The notes beneath the pieces are model-generated. The model worked only from the letters and a program-made list of their open reading frames with translations, did no database searches and was not told the DNA's origin. Below are positions 1 to 10,222 of a stretch of DNA of 48,644 nt, piece after piece (position 1 is the stretch's first letter; every line of letters starts with the position of its first letter). The DNA is from an uncultured Lactobacillus sp. (GTDB taxonomy: Bacteria > Bacillota > Bacilli > Lactobacillales > Lactobacillaceae), in contig CALFSK010000076.1 in the NCBI GenBank assembly GCA_937916845.1, positions 1 through 48,644 on the forward strand. Direction: 5' to 3'. Both the position numbers and the translations under genes were made by a program.

Positions 1-467
1 GCACGAACAAAGAACAAAAGATTACCATCAAGAGTTCATCGGGTCTTTCTGACGATGAAATTGATCAAATGGTCAAGGAAGCTAAAGAAAACGAAGACGC
101 CGACAAGAAGCGTAAAGAAGAAGTTGACTTGAAGAACGAAGTTGACCAATTGATCTTCACGACTGACAAGACGTTGAAGGAACTCAAAGGTAAGGTTTCT
201 GATGAAGAAGTCAAGAAGGCTCAAGATGCCCGTGACGCTTTGAAGAAAGCCCAAGACGACAACAACGTTGACGAAATGAAGGCCAAGAAGGACGACTTGA
301 ACAAGATCGTGCAAGACTTGTCAGTTAAACTTTATCAACAGACCCAACAAGCTGAAGGCGCAAAAGCTGGCGCTGACGGCAAGGCTGCTGATCAAGGTAA
401 GAGTGACGATGACAATACGGTTGACGGTGACTTCGAAGACTTAGATAAAGATAAGGATAAGAAGTAA
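1..467 (+). CDS. dnaK: Chaperone protein DnaK (Hsp70), C-terminal part
   Basis: The open frame enters at base 3 without a start, so the gene is cut by the window edge. The visible part begins in the substrate-binding beta domain ([15 protein letters not shown]) and runs through the charged helical lid to an acidic low-complexity tail ([20 protein letters not shown]). DnaK is the cytoplasmic ATP-dependent Hsp70 that binds exposed hydrophobic segments, with DnaJ as co-chaperone. dnaJ follows 101 bases later behind a terminator hairpin, the usual hrcA-grpE-dnaK-dnaJ order of Firmicutes. The ATPase domain lies outside the window. Confidence 0.97.
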   Translation, partial: TNKEQKITIKSSSGLSDDEIDQMVKEAKENEDADKKRKEEVDLKNEVDQLIFTTDKTLKELKGKVSDEEVKKAQDARDALKKAQDDNNVDEMKAKKDDLNKIVQDLSVKLYQQTQQAEGAKAGADGKAADQGKSDDDNTVDGDFEDLDKDKDKK

Positions 468-479
468 TACCGAGTAAAC

Positions 480-515
480 AAAAAAGGCCAGGGCCGCGCG
501 GTCTTGGCCTTTTTG
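480..515 (+). terminator. Rho-independent terminator between dnaK and dnaJ
   Basis: A 12-bp stem (AAGGCCAGGGCC with GGTCTTGGCCTT, two G-U pairs) around GCGC is followed by a T-run. It should reduce read-through from dnaK into dnaJ. Confidence 0.85.
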
Positions 516-568
516 CTTTAAATATGCTAATATTAATGAGACTTTAAAGGGATCATTAGGAGGTTACG

Positions 569-1714
569 ATGGCAGAACAAGACTTATATAAGGTTCTGGG
601 TGTTGAAAAAGACGCCAGTCAGGATGAAATCAAAAAAGCTTACCGCAAGCTTTCAAAGAAGTATCATCCCGATTTGAACCACGAACCCGGTGCAGAAGAA
701 AAGTTTAAAGCTGTCAATGAAGCGTATGAAACGTTAGGTGATCCGCAAAAACGGAGCCAGTACGATCAATTTGGATCCGCTGGCGGGCAGCAAGGTTTCG
801 GTGGTGGCGCTGGCGGCTTTGGCGGTCAAGACTTTGGTGGTTTTGGCGGAGGCGGTGGTTTCGACGACATCTTCAGTCAGTTTTTCGGTGGCGGAGGCGG
901 TGGTAGCCGCCGTCCTAACCCGACGGCGCCGCAACAAGGCCGCGACTTACAATATGAGATGACGCTAGAATTTGAGGACGCCATCTTTGGTAAGAAGACG
1001 AATATTACCTATAACCGTGAAGAACAATGTGAAACTTGTGGTGGTTCCGGTGCTAAGCCAGGAACTTCACCAGTTACTTGTTCTAAGTGTCACGGGAGCG
1101 GGTATATTCAAGTTCAAACGAATACACCACTTGGTCGTATGATGAGTCAACAAGTTTGTGATGTTTGTCATGGGACTGGGAAAGAAATTAAAGAAAAATG
1201 TGCAACCTGTGGTGGTTCTGGTCATACTGAACAGAGCCATTCCATCAAGGTTACCGTTCCTGCTGGGGTTGAAGAAGGCCAACAAATGCGTCTTCAAAAC
1301 CAAGGTGAAGCTGGGGCTAATGGGGGTCCTTACGGGGACTTGTTCATTATTTTCCGGGTTGAGCCTAGCAAAGACTTCGAACGGGATGGTGCGACGATTT
1401 ACTTCAAGTTACCAATCGACTTTGTACAAGCCGCATTAGGTGACGAAGTTGAGGTCAAGACCGTGCATGGTGACGTCAAACTCAAGATTCCAGCCGGCAC
1501 CCAAACGGGCACGACTTTCCGCTTACGTGGGAAGGGTGCACCGCGGTTACGGGGCAATGGCAATGGTGATGAGCGGGTAACCGTCGCGATTGAAACACCG
1601 ACCCATCTAAATAAGGGACAAAAAGAAGCTTTGAAGACTTTTGCCAAAGCCAGTGGTAAGACCGTTGCTGGTAATGGAAAGAGCTCACTTTTCGATAAGT
1701 TACGTGGTGTTTAA
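569..1714 (+). CDS. dnaJ: Chaperone protein DnaJ (type I Hsp40)
   Basis: This 381-residue cytoplasmic co-chaperone delivers clients to DnaK and stimulates its ATPase. It has the type I layout: J domain at residues 1-70 with the HPD motif at 33-35, a Gly/Phe-rich linker at about 70-112, a zinc domain with four CxxCxGxG repeats (cysteines 154/157, 171/174, 197/200, 211/214), then the C-terminal substrate-binding beta domains. Length is normal for the family. The ATG follows AGGAGG at a good distance. It is probably co-transcribed in part with dnaK through the intervening hairpin. Confidence 0.98.
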   Translation: MAEQDLYKVLGVEKDASQDEIKKAYRKLSKKYHPDLNHEPGAEEKFKAVNEAYETLGDPQKRSQYDQFGSAGGQQGFGGGAGGFGGQDFGGFGGGGGFDDIFSQFFGGGGGGSRRPNPTAPQQGRDLQYEMTLEFEDAIFGKKTNITYNREEQCETCGGSGAKPGTSPVTCSKCHGSGYIQVQTNTPLGRMMSQQVCDVCHGTGKEIKEKCATCGGSGHTEQSHSIKVTVPAGVEEGQQMRLQNQGEAGANGGPYGDLFIIFRVEPSKDFERDGATIYFKLPIDFVQAALGDEVEVKTVHGDVKLKIPAGTQTGTTFRLRGKGAPRLRGNGNGDERVTVAIETPTHLNKGQKEALKTFAKASGKTVAGNGKSSLFDKLRGV

Positions 1715-1756
1715 GGGTTTCTTAACCTTTTCAGCACTGTACAAATGAGATTTGAT

Positions 1757-1804
1757 CAAAGGGACCGTCCAACCGACACCAATCGGCTGAATGGTCCCTT
1801 TTGT
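1757..1804 (+). terminator. Terminator after dnaJ
   Basis: AAGGGACCGT pairs with ATGGTCCCTT, with an inner CCGA/TCGG helix, followed by TTTTGTTG. It closes the dnaK-dnaJ unit. Confidence 0.85.
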
Positions 1805-2160
1805 TGTGGGTACCCGCAAGTGGCCACTACCGTTTATTAACTAACCTTTCAGAGTGCTTGATTTGGGACAAACCGTTTCGTTCTGCTGTAATTGGGACGC
1901 GGTCCAGTGCTAGAATTAATCAAGGAGGTAAAGGAAAGCCAATCTTTGTGGGGGATGGTTTAACGGTTATGTTACAAAATCGTTACAGTAATGTCAGTGG
2001 TTAAAACGGACGTGCAGGGTTTTTATCCTTTTCGAATGGGAGTTGTGAATTTGCTAGGATGATTGTTAGAATTATCCTTGAACTTAGCGTACTCGCAGTG
2101 AAGCTATACGCGGATCAAAAAGAGTCCGTGATAAATTAGACTAGTGGGGAAGTTAATAAT
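1805..2160 (+). other. Intergenic region and leader before the dlt operon
   Basis: About 355 bases without a convincing gene. A 67-codon open frame at 1801-2004 starts inside the dnaJ terminator and has no ribosome binding site at its start, so I do not call it. A perfect AAGGAGGT at 1922-1929 has only a distant in-frame GTG (1948) behind it, opening an 18-codon frame. The best promoter is the one listed at 2043-2072. Confidence 0.6.
2043..2072 (+). promoter_or_regulatory. Putative promoter of the dlt operon
   Basis: TTGTGA (2043-2048), an 18-base spacer and TAGAAT (2067-2072), with moderate fit to the sigma-A consensus. The TG needed for a strict extended -10 is not at the ideal distance. 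It would start transcription about 80 bases before dltE. Confidence 0.4.
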
Positions 2161-3333
2161 TTGAAGTCAAATAAGGGATTAATCGTAATCGTTCTTGGGC
2201 TGTTAGTGCTTGGTGGTGCCGGAACGTGGTTTGTTCGACACCAAGCACGTACCGCAAAGACCGAGCAAATTCAACGCAAAAAGAAAAAGACGGCCAAGGC
2301 CGTTGCAAAGAAAAATTCGCAACTGAGTCGTAAAGTTAACCGAACAGAATTTGTGAATACAAAGTCGCCGAAAAAACAAATTACCAAGACGCTCGAATTG
2401 AGTCATTTTGTTGGAACGGCGCTGGTCATCAAAAATGATCAGGTGATTTACCAAAAAGGATTTGGATACGCTGATCATGCGATGGCAATCAAGAACACGC
2501 CAGCATCTAAGTACCAAATCTTATCGATTCAAAAGTCGATTACCGCGGTGGGCATTATGCAACTGGTTCAAGCGGGAAAGATGAAGCTAAGTGATCCGGT
2601 GTCGAAGTATTATCCAACTATCAAGTATGGTCGTGATACGACGATTCGTCAGATGTTAGATATGACGACCGGTTACTGGTTAAAAAAGGGATCTAAGAAG
2701 CCATTATCCGAGGCACAAACGGTTAATTACGTCTTAGATCACATGGTTTATCGTAAGCAAAAGGTCGGCATTTTCAACTATTCCGCGGCGAACTACGTTT
2801 TACTCGCTGGGATTATTCGCAAGGTATCCGGTCAATCTTACCAACACTTTATTAATAAACAGATTATTCATAAGCTGGGATTGAAACACACCGGTTTTGT
2901 GGTTAACGGGATGGGAACTAATGCGACGACGGGCTACAAAGCGTCGGCTAAGCAGATTGTTCCTAAGTATAAACACCAAGAGCATGAGACGAAGGCCCAA
3001 ATGCATAGTGAACTTGGTACTGGTCAGATTTATATGTCGACCGGTGACCTATTCAAAGTTGAAAGTGCAATTTTAAAGGGCAAGTTGATCAAGAAGGCCA
3101 ACGTTGCGATTCTGCATACGCGGACCGCGACCGGCGAATATGGCGGTGGGGTCTATAACATCAGTAACGGGATCCGGTCACACGGGTTAGGTTACGGCTA
3201 TGAGTCCGACGTCCACGTTTCGGCGGATGGTCGAAGCGGCGTGGTACTACTCAGTAATTACCGGCGCCGGTCGGCTAGTATCGAATTTGCCGCCAACAAA
3301 ATATTTAGTGAATTAATGATTGGTGATTTATAA
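2161..3333 (+). CDS. dltE: DltE, serine esterase acting on D-alanylated teichoic acid (formerly PbpX2)
   Basis: This 390-residue protein has an N-terminal membrane anchor (residues 6-24), a lysine-rich linker and an extracellular beta-lactamase/penicillin-binding-protein-like serine hydrolase domain. The visible catalytic motifs are S122-I-Q-K125 (SxxK) and Y207-S-A (the YxN-like motif). In L. plantarum the protein at this place, upstream of dltX-dltABCD, was first annotated pbpX2 and later shown to be a D-alanyl esterase for lipoteichoic acid, not a DD-carboxypeptidase. The assignment here comes from motifs and position. The start is TTG behind a weak GGGGAAG. Confidence 0.85.
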   Translation: MKSNKGLIVIVLGLLVLGGAGTWFVRHQARTAKTEQIQRKKKKTAKAVAKKNSQLSRKVNRTEFVNTKSPKKQITKTLELSHFVGTALVIKNDQVIYQKGFGYADHAMAIKNTPASKYQILSIQKSITAVGIMQLVQAGKMKLSDPVSKYYPTIKYGRDTTIRQMLDMTTGYWLKKGSKKPLSEAQTVNYVLDHMVYRKQKVGIFNYSAANYVLLAGIIRKVSGQSYQHFINKQIIHKLGLKHTGFVVNGMGTNATTGYKASAKQIVPKYKHQEHETKAQMHSELGTGQIYMSTGDLFKVESAILKGKLIKKANVAILHTRTATGEYGGGVYNISNGIRSHGLGYGYESDVHVSADGRSGVVLLSNYRRRSASIEFAANKIFSELMIGDL

Positions 3334-3369
3334 ACGCCATTGGGATGAATAATTTGAGGAGGTGAAGGC

Positions 3370-3519
3370 ATGTTCGCAAAATTGAAAAGCTGGTTTCAAC
3401 GTCCGGTGGTTCAATTCATTGCGCTAACAGTATTTTATTTTGCTGTCATGCTGGCTTTGGTTTACCTATACGGGTACAGTGGGATCAACCAGGCCAAGTT
3501 CATTTACAATGAATTCTAG
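3370..3519 (+). CDS. dltX: DltX, small membrane component of D-alanylation
   Basis: This 49-codon gene begins MFAKLKSWFQRP and ends FIYNEF. It has one transmembrane segment at about residues 15-36 and the conserved C-terminal F-x-Y-x-x-F type motif of DltX. An excellent AGGAGGTG lies five bases before the ATG. It sits 37 bases after dltE and 40 bases before dltA, the normal DltX position. In the current model DltX relays D-alanine across the membrane from DltC/DltB towards teichoic acid. It is short enough to be dropped by gene callers with a 60-residue cutoff. Confidence 0.93.
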   Translation: MFAKLKSWFQRPVVQFIALTVFYFAVMLALVYLYGYSGINQAKFIYNEF

Positions 3520-3559
3520 TAGGTGGACGCGTTAATTTATTGTTTGGGGGAAATTAATA

Positions 3560-5086
3560 ATGATTAAAAATGTCATCAAAACAATCGATGATTACGCACG
3601 GACGCAACCCACTAAAGTGGTGTATGACGTTCAAGGCGTACAGCACACGTATGCTGAATTAAAAGCTTATTCAGACGCACTAGCAGCGCATTTAGATACC
3701 TTAGATTTACCAGCCAAAGCACCAATTATTGTCTTTGGTGGGCAAACCTTTGAAATGATCGCCACCTTCTTAGGCGTGGTTAAGTCTGGTCGGGCTTATA
3801 TCCCGATTGACACCCATTCGCCTAACGAACGGTTGACGATGATCAACGAAATTGCAAAGCCAGCGGCGGCCATTGCCGTTGTTGATTTACCAACTGGTGT
3901 CGGCACGACGCCAGTGATTACGCCAGATCAATTGGACGCCATTTTCAAGACGACCGTTGATTATCAGGCTGATCATGCGGCCGAGGGAGACGATGATTAC
4001 TATATTATCTTTACTTCCGGGACGACTGGTAAGCCTAAAGGGGTTGAAATCAGTCACGACAACTTATTAAGTTACGTTAACTGGATGCTCAGCGATGATT
4101 TTGGTCTACCAAAGCAACCAAACTCATTATCGCAACCACCGTATTCTTTTGATTTATCCGTGATGGACCTTTACCCAACCCTTGCAATGGGTGGGACGCT
4201 CTACGCGTTACCAAAGGCGGTTACTGATGATTTCAAGCAATTATTTGCCGCTTTACCAACGTTGCCAATCAACGTTTGGGTCTCAACGCCATCATTCATG
4301 GATATCTGTTTGCTAGAACCCAAGTTTGATGCTGAACACTTACCAAGCTTGACGCACTTCTTGTTCTGTGGTGAAGAATTGACGCATAAGACCGCGGCAA
4401 CGTTAAAGAAACGTTTCCCAGATGCGCGGATTTTTAACACTTATGGTCCAACTGAAACGTGTGTTGCGGTGACCCAGATCGAAGTTACTGATGACGCGTT
4501 AGCTAAGTTTGACCGGTTACCAATTGGTTACGCTAAAGCTGATACTAAAATGATGATCGTTGATGAAGACGGTCACGAAGTTCCTAACGGTACGGAGGGC
4601 GAGTTAATTATTTCTGGCCCTAGCGTTTCAAAGGGTTACTTGCACAATCCTGAAAAGACTGAAAAAGCGTTCTTTAGCTTAGACGGTCAACGCGCTTACC
4701 ATTCCGGTGATATCGGGACGATGGATGACGATGGGTTGTTCCGTTACCGGGGCCGGGTCGATTTTCAAATCAAGATGCACGGTTACCGAATTGAATTGGA
4801 AGAAGTTGACCACTTCTTAGGGCAACAACAGCACATTAAACAAGCTGTTGCGGTTCCAAAATATAATAAAGAGCATAAAGTCACACAGATGATTGCCTAC
4901 GTTGTGCCGAAGTCCAATGATTTTGAAACGGACTTTGCGCTGACAACGGCGATTAAAAAGGACCTTCAAGGAATGATGATGGAATACATGATTCCCCAAC
5001 GGTTCGTCTACAAAGAGAGCTTGCCATTAACGCCTAACGGTAAAATTGATGTCAAGTCGATCATTAAAGAGGTTAATCCAGAATGA
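3560..5086 (+). CDS. dltA: D-alanine--D-alanyl carrier protein ligase DltA
   Basis: This 508-residue cytoplasmic adenylating enzyme activates D-alanine with ATP and loads it onto the phosphopantetheine of DltC. It shows the ANL-superfamily motifs: the phosphate-binding loop FTSGTTGKPKG at about residues 151-161, NTYGPTE near 294-300, HSGDIG in the hinge region, and the C-terminal catalytic lysine motif NGKID near 493-497. Length is standard for DltA. The ATG follows a GGGGGAAAT site. The stop overlaps the dltB start by four bases, which suggests translational coupling. Confidence 0.98.
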   Translation: MIKNVIKTIDDYARTQPTKVVYDVQGVQHTYAELKAYSDALAAHLDTLDLPAKAPIIVFGGQTFEMIATFLGVVKSGRAYIPIDTHSPNERLTMINEIAKPAAAIAVVDLPTGVGTTPVITPDQLDAIFKTTVDYQADHAAEGDDDYYIIFTSGTTGKPKGVEISHDNLLSYVNWMLSDDFGLPKQPNSLSQPPYSFDLSVMDLYPTLAMGGTLYALPKAVTDDFKQLFAALPTLPINVWVSTPSFMDICLLEPKFDAEHLPSLTHFLFCGEELTHKTAATLKKRFPDARIFNTYGPTETCVAVTQIEVTDDALAKFDRLPIGYAKADTKMMIVDEDGHEVPNGTEGELIISGPSVSKGYLHNPEKTEKAFFSLDGQRAYHSGDIGTMDDDGLFRYRGRVDFQIKMHGYRIELEEVDHFLGQQQHIKQAVAVPKYNKEHKVTQMIAYVVPKSNDFETDFALTTAIKKDLQGMMMEYMIPQRFVYKESLPLTPNGKIDVKSIIKEVNPE

Positions 5087-6297
5087 TGTCTTTTGACCCA
5101 TACGGTAACCCAACGTACTTTGTATTGCTCTTTATTGCGTTGCTACCGTTAATGATTGGTCTGCTTTACGGGCGGCGTTCGCACGTTTACGAATCAATCA
5201 TTTCATTCATTTTCTTACTGTTAACGTTCGGTGGTGTCAAATGGCATACCGGGATCGCGTTAATTTGTTACCTGATTTACCAGATCACACTGGTGTGGCT
5301 GTATTCCAAGTATCGTCAACGACCGGATTCACCTAATAAGGGCTGGATCTTCGTGGTCAGTGTTATTTTGGCGATTGCACCGTTAGCCGCAGTTAAAATT
5401 ACGCCGGCGGTCAGTCACGGCGCTAGTTCGATCATTGGTTTCTTGGGGATTTCTTATTTAACCTTTAAAGTAGTTCAAACCATCATGGAAACTCGTGATG
5501 GCGTGATTAAAGAGTTCCATCCGGTCTTGTTTGGGCAGTTCTTACTGTTCTTCCCGACCATCTCATCTGGTCCAATTGACCGTTATCGGCGGTTTGTTAA
5601 GGACTATGATAGTGTACCGACTCGGAGTAAGTACTTGGAATTAGTTGAAAAAGGGGTTCGATACATTTTCTTGGGCTTCCTTTACAAGTTTATCCTGGCT
5701 TATATTTTCGGGACCAGGATGTTACCCGTTGTTGAACACGCTGCTTTACAAGCACACGGTATTTCATGGGCGCTTGTCGGTGTCATGTACGTGTACAGTA
5801 TGGACTTGTTCTTTGACTTCGCCGGTTACAGTTTGTTTGCCGTCGGGATCAGTTACTTGATGGGTGTGGAAACACCAATGAACTTTAACCAACCTTTCAA
5901 GTCTAAGAACATCAAAGACTTCTGGAATCGTTGGCACATGACGTTGTCATTTTGGTTCCGTGACTTTATCTACATGCGGTTAGTTTTCTTCTTCATGAAG
6001 CATAAGGTCTTCAAGAGTCGGATCACGACTGCCAACGTTTGTTATGTCATCAACATGCTGATTATGGGGTTCTGGCATGGGGAAACGTGGTACTACATCG
6101 TTTATGGGCTGTTCCATGGTTTGGCAATGGTCGTCAACGATGCCTGGCTACGTTACAAGAAGAAGCATCAGGCGCAGATTCCGTCCAATAAGTTTACGGA
6201 ATACTTTGCGATTTTCCTGACGTTTAACGTGGTTTGTTTCAGTTTCTTGATTTTCTCAGGATTCCTGAACACGTTATTCTTCACAGCTCGGCCATAA
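5083..6297 (+). CDS. dltB: D-alanyl transfer membrane protein DltB (MBOAT family)
   Basis: This 404-residue polytopic membrane protein belongs to the membrane-bound O-acyltransferase family and moves D-alanine from DltC across the membrane. Many hydrophobic helices are seen. The conserved MBOAT region includes NFNQPFKSKNIKDFWNRWH (His 285) and the FWHG motif with the likely catalytic His 332. The start overlaps the dltA stop (ATGATG, so the second ATG at 5086 is also possible). dltC follows after 25 bases. Confidence 0.98.
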   Translation: MMSFDPYGNPTYFVLLFIALLPLMIGLLYGRRSHVYESIISFIFLLLTFGGVKWHTGIALICYLIYQITLVWLYSKYRQRPDSPNKGWIFVVSVILAIAPLAAVKITPAVSHGASSIIGFLGISYLTFKVVQTIMETRDGVIKEFHPVLFGQFLLFFPTISSGPIDRYRRFVKDYDSVPTRSKYLELVEKGVRYIFLGFLYKFILAYIFGTRMLPVVEHAALQAHGISWALVGVMYVYSMDLFFDFAGYSLFAVGISYLMGVETPMNFNQPFKSKNIKDFWNRWHMTLSFWFRDFIYMRLVFFFMKHKVFKSRITTANVCYVINMLIMGFWHGETWYYIVYGLFHGLAMVVNDAWLRYKKKHQAQIPSNKFTEYFAIFLTFNVVCFSFLIFSGFLNTLFFTARP

Positions 6298-6322
6298 ATT
6301 TAATTTAAGGGAGTAATTTATT

Positions 6323-6559
6323 ATGGATGATACAAAAGCAACGGTCTTATCAATTTTACAAGATTTAACTGGTGAAGACGTGTCAGGTAACATGGACACA
6401 AACTTGTTTGACGAAGGTATCCTTGATTCAATGGGTTCAGTTCAACTCTTATTGGAATTACAAAACCAATTAGGAATTGAAGTGCCGGTCTCAGAATTCG
6501 AACGGTCAGAATGGGACACACCGGCTAAAATTGTTGCTAAGGTCGAGAGTATGCAATGA
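6323..6559 (+). CDS. dltC: D-alanyl carrier protein DltC
   Basis: A 78-residue acidic acyl-carrier-type protein. The 4'-phosphopantetheine attachment serine is Ser 36 in [10 protein letters not shown]. DltA loads D-alanine onto it and DltB receives the product. The AAGGGAG site is well placed before the ATG. Its stop overlaps the dltD start (ATGA), so DltC and DltD synthesis is probably coupled. Confidence 0.98.
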   Translation: MDDTKATVLSILQDLTGEDVSGNMDTNLFDEGILDSMGSVQLLLELQNQLGIEVPVSEFERSEWDTPAKIVAKVESMQ

Positions 6560-7842
6560 GTGTTTCCAAACGCCTTTTTAAGATTTTTGGGCCAATTATT
6601 TTGGCGGCAATCTTATTATTGGCCGTTCTGCTTTCACCATTCTCATTTGGATTAAACCACGTTTCTAAAGATACTGAACGTAGCGCAGCGGTGTCCTTGT
6701 CAGCCAACGTTTTAAAGGGTCGACAGATTAAGCGTCAAGCGTTGAGTGATGGCTACGTGCCGTTCTTCGGTTCATCTGAATGGTCTCGGTTTGACCCGAT
6801 GCATCCATCCGTATTGGCAGAAAAGTATCACCGTGATTACCGCCCGTTCTTGTTGGGGGCACGGGGAACGCAATCTTTGACCCAGTATTTCGTGATGCAA
6901 TCGGTTAAGAAGCAGATTACAAATAAGAAGGCCGTCTTCGTAATTTCGCCACAGTGGTTCGTCCCACAAGGTACTGCGAAAGATGCTTTTGCTTACTACT
7001 ACTCACCACTACAAACCATTGACTGGCTCCAGACGGAAAAGAATACTGAGATGGATCGTTACGCGGCAAAACGCTTGTTACAGATGCCATCCGGTTCTTC
7101 TGACAAGGTGTTAGCAGGTGCGTTAGCGCGGGTCGCCGCTGGTTTTAAACCAACTAACGCGCAGATGGCTTACGTGAACTACAAGGCGCGGGTGTTAGGT
7201 AGTGAAGATGAATTCTTCTCCCGGTTTGGGATTTCCGGTAAGAACTTGAATACCGTTAATCAGCAGGCTAAACAGTTACCAGCAACTTACGATTTTAATA
7301 AATTAGATGCGTTAGCTGGTAAAATTGGGAAGTCGCAAACAACTTCTAATAGCTTGGAAATTAGTAACCGGTTCTGGAAGACCAAGCTGAAGCGTAACTA
7401 TAAACGCTTAGAAGGGTCCCAGACGCACTTGAACTATACCAAGTCACCAGAATTTGCTGACTTCCAGTTAGTCTTGAACCAATTTGCCCAGACCCATACC
7501 GACGTGTTATTCATTATTCCACCGATTAACCAACGGTGGTCGGATTACACCGGTTTGTCGATGGACATGATTGCAAAATTCGATCAGAAAATTCGTTACC
7601 AGTTAACCAGCCAAGGGTTCAACAACATTGTTGATTTAACCCAAGACGGTAACGAAGATTACTTCATGACCGATACAATTCACTTAGGTTGGCGTGGATG
7701 GTTAGCGGTTGATCAAAAGGTCAATCCGTTCTTAAGCAAGACCAATACACCAAAACCGAAATATAAAATCAACGACGACTTCTATTCGAACAAGTGGCAA
7801 CAGTTGGATCCGGATGAGTTGGGCACGTTTGAAACTAAATAG
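6556..7842 (+). CDS. dltD: D-alanyl transfer protein DltD
   Basis: This 428-residue protein has one N-terminal membrane anchor (residues about 10-32) and an extracellular SGNH-hydrolase-like domain. The catalytic serine block is [10 protein letters not shown] at residues 72-81, and the C-terminal Asp/His motif is [12 protein letters not shown]. DltD acts at the outer face of the membrane in the last step of teichoic-acid D-alanylation. It is the final gene of the operon; a strong terminator follows seven bases after the stop. Confidence 0.98.
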   Translation: MSVSKRLFKIFGPIILAAILLLAVLLSPFSFGLNHVSKDTERSAAVSLSANVLKGRQIKRQALSDGYVPFFGSSEWSRFDPMHPSVLAEKYHRDYRPFLLGARGTQSLTQYFVMQSVKKQITNKKAVFVISPQWFVPQGTAKDAFAYYYSPLQTIDWLQTEKNTEMDRYAAKRLLQMPSGSSDKVLAGALARVAAGFKPTNAQMAYVNYKARVLGSEDEFFSRFGISGKNLNTVNQQAKQLPATYDFNKLDALAGKIGKSQTTSNSLEISNRFWKTKLKRNYKRLEGSQTHLNYTKSPEFADFQLVLNQFAQTHTDVLFIIPPINQRWSDYTGLSMDMIAKFDQKIRYQLTSQGFNNIVDLTQDGNEDYFMTDTIHLGWRGWLAVDQKVNPFLSKTNTPKPKYKINDDFYSNKWQQLDPDELGTFETK

Positions 7843-7848
7843 TGATGA

Positions 7849-7882
7849 CAAATCGCACTAGCCAATTGGTTAGTGCGATTTT
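7849..7882 (+). terminator. Terminator of the dlt operon
   Basis: AAATCGCACTAGCC pairs with GGTTAGTGCGATTT around AATT. The symmetrical A/T ends are followed by TTGAG. Confidence 0.85.
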
Positions 7883-7898
7883 GAGTTTTGCGGATAAA

Positions 7899-7927
7899 TT
7901 GAGATTACTTGCTTTAGTTGGTATAAT
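7899..7927 (+). promoter_or_regulatory. Promoter of lepA
   Basis: TTGAGA (7899-7904), 17-base spacer, TATAAT (7922-7927), with an extended -10 TG at 7919-7920. This is one of the best sigma-A promoters in the window. Confidence 0.8.
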
Positions 7928-7965
7928 TGTAAGGATTAGGAATTAGGAAGAAAGTAGGAAAATCA

Positions 7966-9801
7966 ATGGATAAAGCGACAATGCAGGATCGACAAAAGCA
8001 CATCCGGAATTTTTCAATCGTCGCCCATATTGACCATGGTAAATCAACATTGGCGGATCGGATTCTTGAATTAACGGATACCATTTCGAAACGAGAAATG
8101 CAGGATCAGGTACTGGATTCAATGGATCTAGAACGAGAACGTGGGATTACCATCAAGTTAAACGCGGTGGAGTTGCATTACCAGGCTAAAGATGGTGAAA
8201 CGTATATTTTTCACTTGATTGACACCCCGGGACACGTCGATTTCACGTACGAAGTTTCGCGGAGCTTAGCGGCCTGTGAAGGCGCCGTATTGGTTGTGGA
8301 CGCAGCCCAAGGGGTTGAAGCTCAGACACTGGCGAACGTTTACTTGGCAATTGACGATGACTTGGAAATTGTTCCAGTAATCAATAAGATCGACTTGCCA
8401 TCTGCGGAACCCGAAAAGGTCCGTAAAGAGATCGAAGACGATATTGGCATTGACGCGGAAGACGCCGTCCTGACCTCTGCTAAGGCCGGAATCGGGATTG
8501 AGGACCTCCTTGAACAAATCGTGAAGAAGGTCCCAGCACCACAGGGTGACATCGACGCACCGTTAAAGGCGTTGGTCTTTGATTCAGTGTACGATGATTA
8601 CCGCGGGGTTGTCTTGAGTATTCGAGTGCACGAAGGGATTGTCCGTCCCGGTGACCGGATTCGGTTGATGAATAGTGGTAGTGAGTACGAAGTAACCGAA
8701 GTTGGGGTTAACTCGCCCAAACCATTGGCACGGGACTTCTTAATGGCTGGAGACGTTGGTTACATCACGGCCAGCATCAAGGACATCCAGGATACCCGGG
8801 TGGGTGATACGGTGACCAACGCCGCGCGTCCAGCTGAAAAAGCTTTAGAGGGTTACCGCGAAATGCACCCAATGGTTTACGCCGGGATTTATCCAACCGA
8901 TAATGCCAAGTTTACCGATTTACGTGAAGCGTTAGAAAAGCTGAAGTTAAACGATGCGGCGTTGGAATTTGAAGCTGAATCGTCACAGGCGTTAGGCTTT
9001 GGGTTCCGGTGTGGTTTCTTAGGGTTGCTGCACATGGACGTCGTTCAAGAACGGCTTGAACGTGAATTCAACTTAGACTTGATCACGACCGCACCGTCAG
9101 TAACGTACCACGTTCTGATGACTGATGGGACTGAAAAAGACGTCGAAAACCCAGCTGAAATGCCGGAAGCGTCGTCAATCAAAGAGATTCGGGAACCTTA
9201 CGTTAAAGCGCAGATCATGGTGCCTAACGAATACGTTGGGGCTGTCATGGAATTGGCCCAACGTAAGCGGGGCGAATTCGATACGATGGAATACTTGGAT
9301 AATAACCGGGTCAACGTGGTGTATTACATTCCGTTATCCGAAATTATCTTTGATTTCTTCGATAAGTTGAAGTCCAATACGCGGGGGTACGCTTCCCTTG
9401 ATTACGATATTGACGAGTACCGTGCGAGTGATTTGGTCAAAATTGATATCTTGCTGAACGGCGATCAAGTTGATGCGTTGAGCTTCATTGCGCACCGTGA
9501 CTTTGCGCCAGCACGTGGTCGGGAAATCGCTTCGAAGTTGAAGACGATTATTCCACGACAAAACTTTGAAATTCCGGTTCAGGCGACGATTGGTTCTAAG
9601 GTCATTGCCCGGACGAACATCAAGGCTTACCGGAAGGACGTTACGGCCCACTTATACGGTGGTGACCGAACTCGCCGGATGAAGTTACTTGAAAAGCAAA
9701 AAGCAGGTAAGAAACGAATGAAGGCTGTCGGCCGGGTAGAAATCCCACAAGAGGCGTTCATGGCTGTTTTGAAAACTGACGAGGAAGAAAACCCGTCATA
9801 G
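7966..9801 (+). CDS. lepA: Elongation factor 4 (LepA), ribosomal back-translocase GTPase
   Basis: This 611-residue translational GTPase shows G1 AHIDHGKST (residues 20-28), the switch I RGITIK region, G3 DTPGHVDF and G4 NKID, followed by EF-G-like domains II, III and V and the LepA-specific C-terminal domain ending in basic [12 protein letters not shown]4 binds stalled or mistranslocated ribosomes and affects ribosome assembly. Length matches the family. It is a single-gene unit with its own promoter and terminator. Confidence 0.98.
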   Translation: MDKATMQDRQKHIRNFSIVAHIDHGKSTLADRILELTDTISKREMQDQVLDSMDLERERGITIKLNAVELHYQAKDGETYIFHLIDTPGHVDFTYEVSRSLAACEGAVLVVDAAQGVEAQTLANVYLAIDDDLEIVPVINKIDLPSAEPEKVRKEIEDDIGIDAEDAVLTSAKAGIGIEDLLEQIVKKVPAPQGDIDAPLKALVFDSVYDDYRGVVLSIRVHEGIVRPGDRIRLMNSGSEYEVTEVGVNSPKPLARDFLMAGDVGYITASIKDIQDTRVGDTVTNAARPAEKALEGYREMHPMVYAGIYPTDNAKFTDLREALEKLKLNDAALEFEAESSQALGFGFRCGFLGLLHMDVVQERLEREFNLDLITTAPSVTYHVLMTDGTEKDVENPAEMPEASSIKEIREPYVKAQIMVPNEYVGAVMELAQRKRGEFDTMEYLDNNRVNVVYYIPLSEIIFDFFDKLKSNTRGYASLDYDIDEYRASDLVKIDILLNGDQVDALSFIAHRDFAPARGREIASKLKTIIPRQNFEIPVQATIGSKVIARTNIKAYRKDVTAHLYGGDRTRRMKLLEKQKAGKKRMKAVGRVEIPQEAFMAVLKTDEEENPS

Positions 9802-9804
9802 AAG

Positions 9805-9829
9805 GGTTCCGCTGAGGCGGAGCTTTTTT
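9805..9829 (+). terminator. Terminator of lepA
   Basis: GTTCCGC pairs with GCGGAGC (one G-U pair) around TGAG, followed by six T. Confidence 0.8.
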
Positions 9830-10121
9830 ATTTTGGCGACTTTCCTACCAAATCTGTGAAAATCTTTCCACCAAATTTATAGGATTTTAGTTACTTGTCA
9901 TTACCAATCATTTTTTAAATAGATCAGCAGTATTTCGTCTAATTTTATTGGTAACATGAGAATAGGTATCCAATACACACTAGATAACTTTAGCACTGAT
10001 TTTTACTAGAAACGGTACGAGCCCCATACAATCACCGAAAAGGGTGAACAGATAGATTATCAGAACCAATCTAATTAACTTTATCTTTGTTCAAAAGGGT
10101 GTTAATGAATCTCAAGAATTA
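9830..10121. other. AT-rich intergenic region after lepA
   Basis: About 290 bases with no supportable gene. It is visibly more AT-rich than the flanking housekeeping genes. A spaced dyad TTACCAAT (9901-9908) and ATTGGTAA (9947-9954) is present, and the T-rich bases before it are low in complexity. I see no known site. Confidence 0.5.
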
Positions 10122-10161
10122 AATAAAACGCTCAAAGCTATTTAAGGGTAGCTTTGAGCGT
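10122..10161 (-). terminator. Terminator of the minus-strand 78-residue gene
   Basis: A perfect 13-bp stem ACGCTCAAAGCTA / TAGCTTTGAGCGT. The T-run lies on the minus-strand exit side (AAAA at 10124-10127 on the plus strand). Confidence 0.8.
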
Positions 10162-10222
10162 GAAAGTGAGAAAACTTTAAATACAGATACTTCTGAAATT
10201 TCAAAAATTATTTAAAATTATC

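Noticed and set aside
734..962. Overlapping frames inside dnaJ on both strands
   Set aside because: Both lie opposite or inside the Gly/Phe-rich region of dnaJ and reflect its GC-rich codons.
1801..2004. 67-codon open frame after dnaJ
   Set aside because: It begins inside the dnaJ terminator, has no ribosome site at its start and an unremarkable product, so it is treated as intergenic.
2161..3333. Classic penicillin-binding protein / DD-carboxypeptidase
   Set aside because: Motifs fit the superfamily, but position before dltX-dltABCD and established work on the orthologue favour a D-alanyl esterase.
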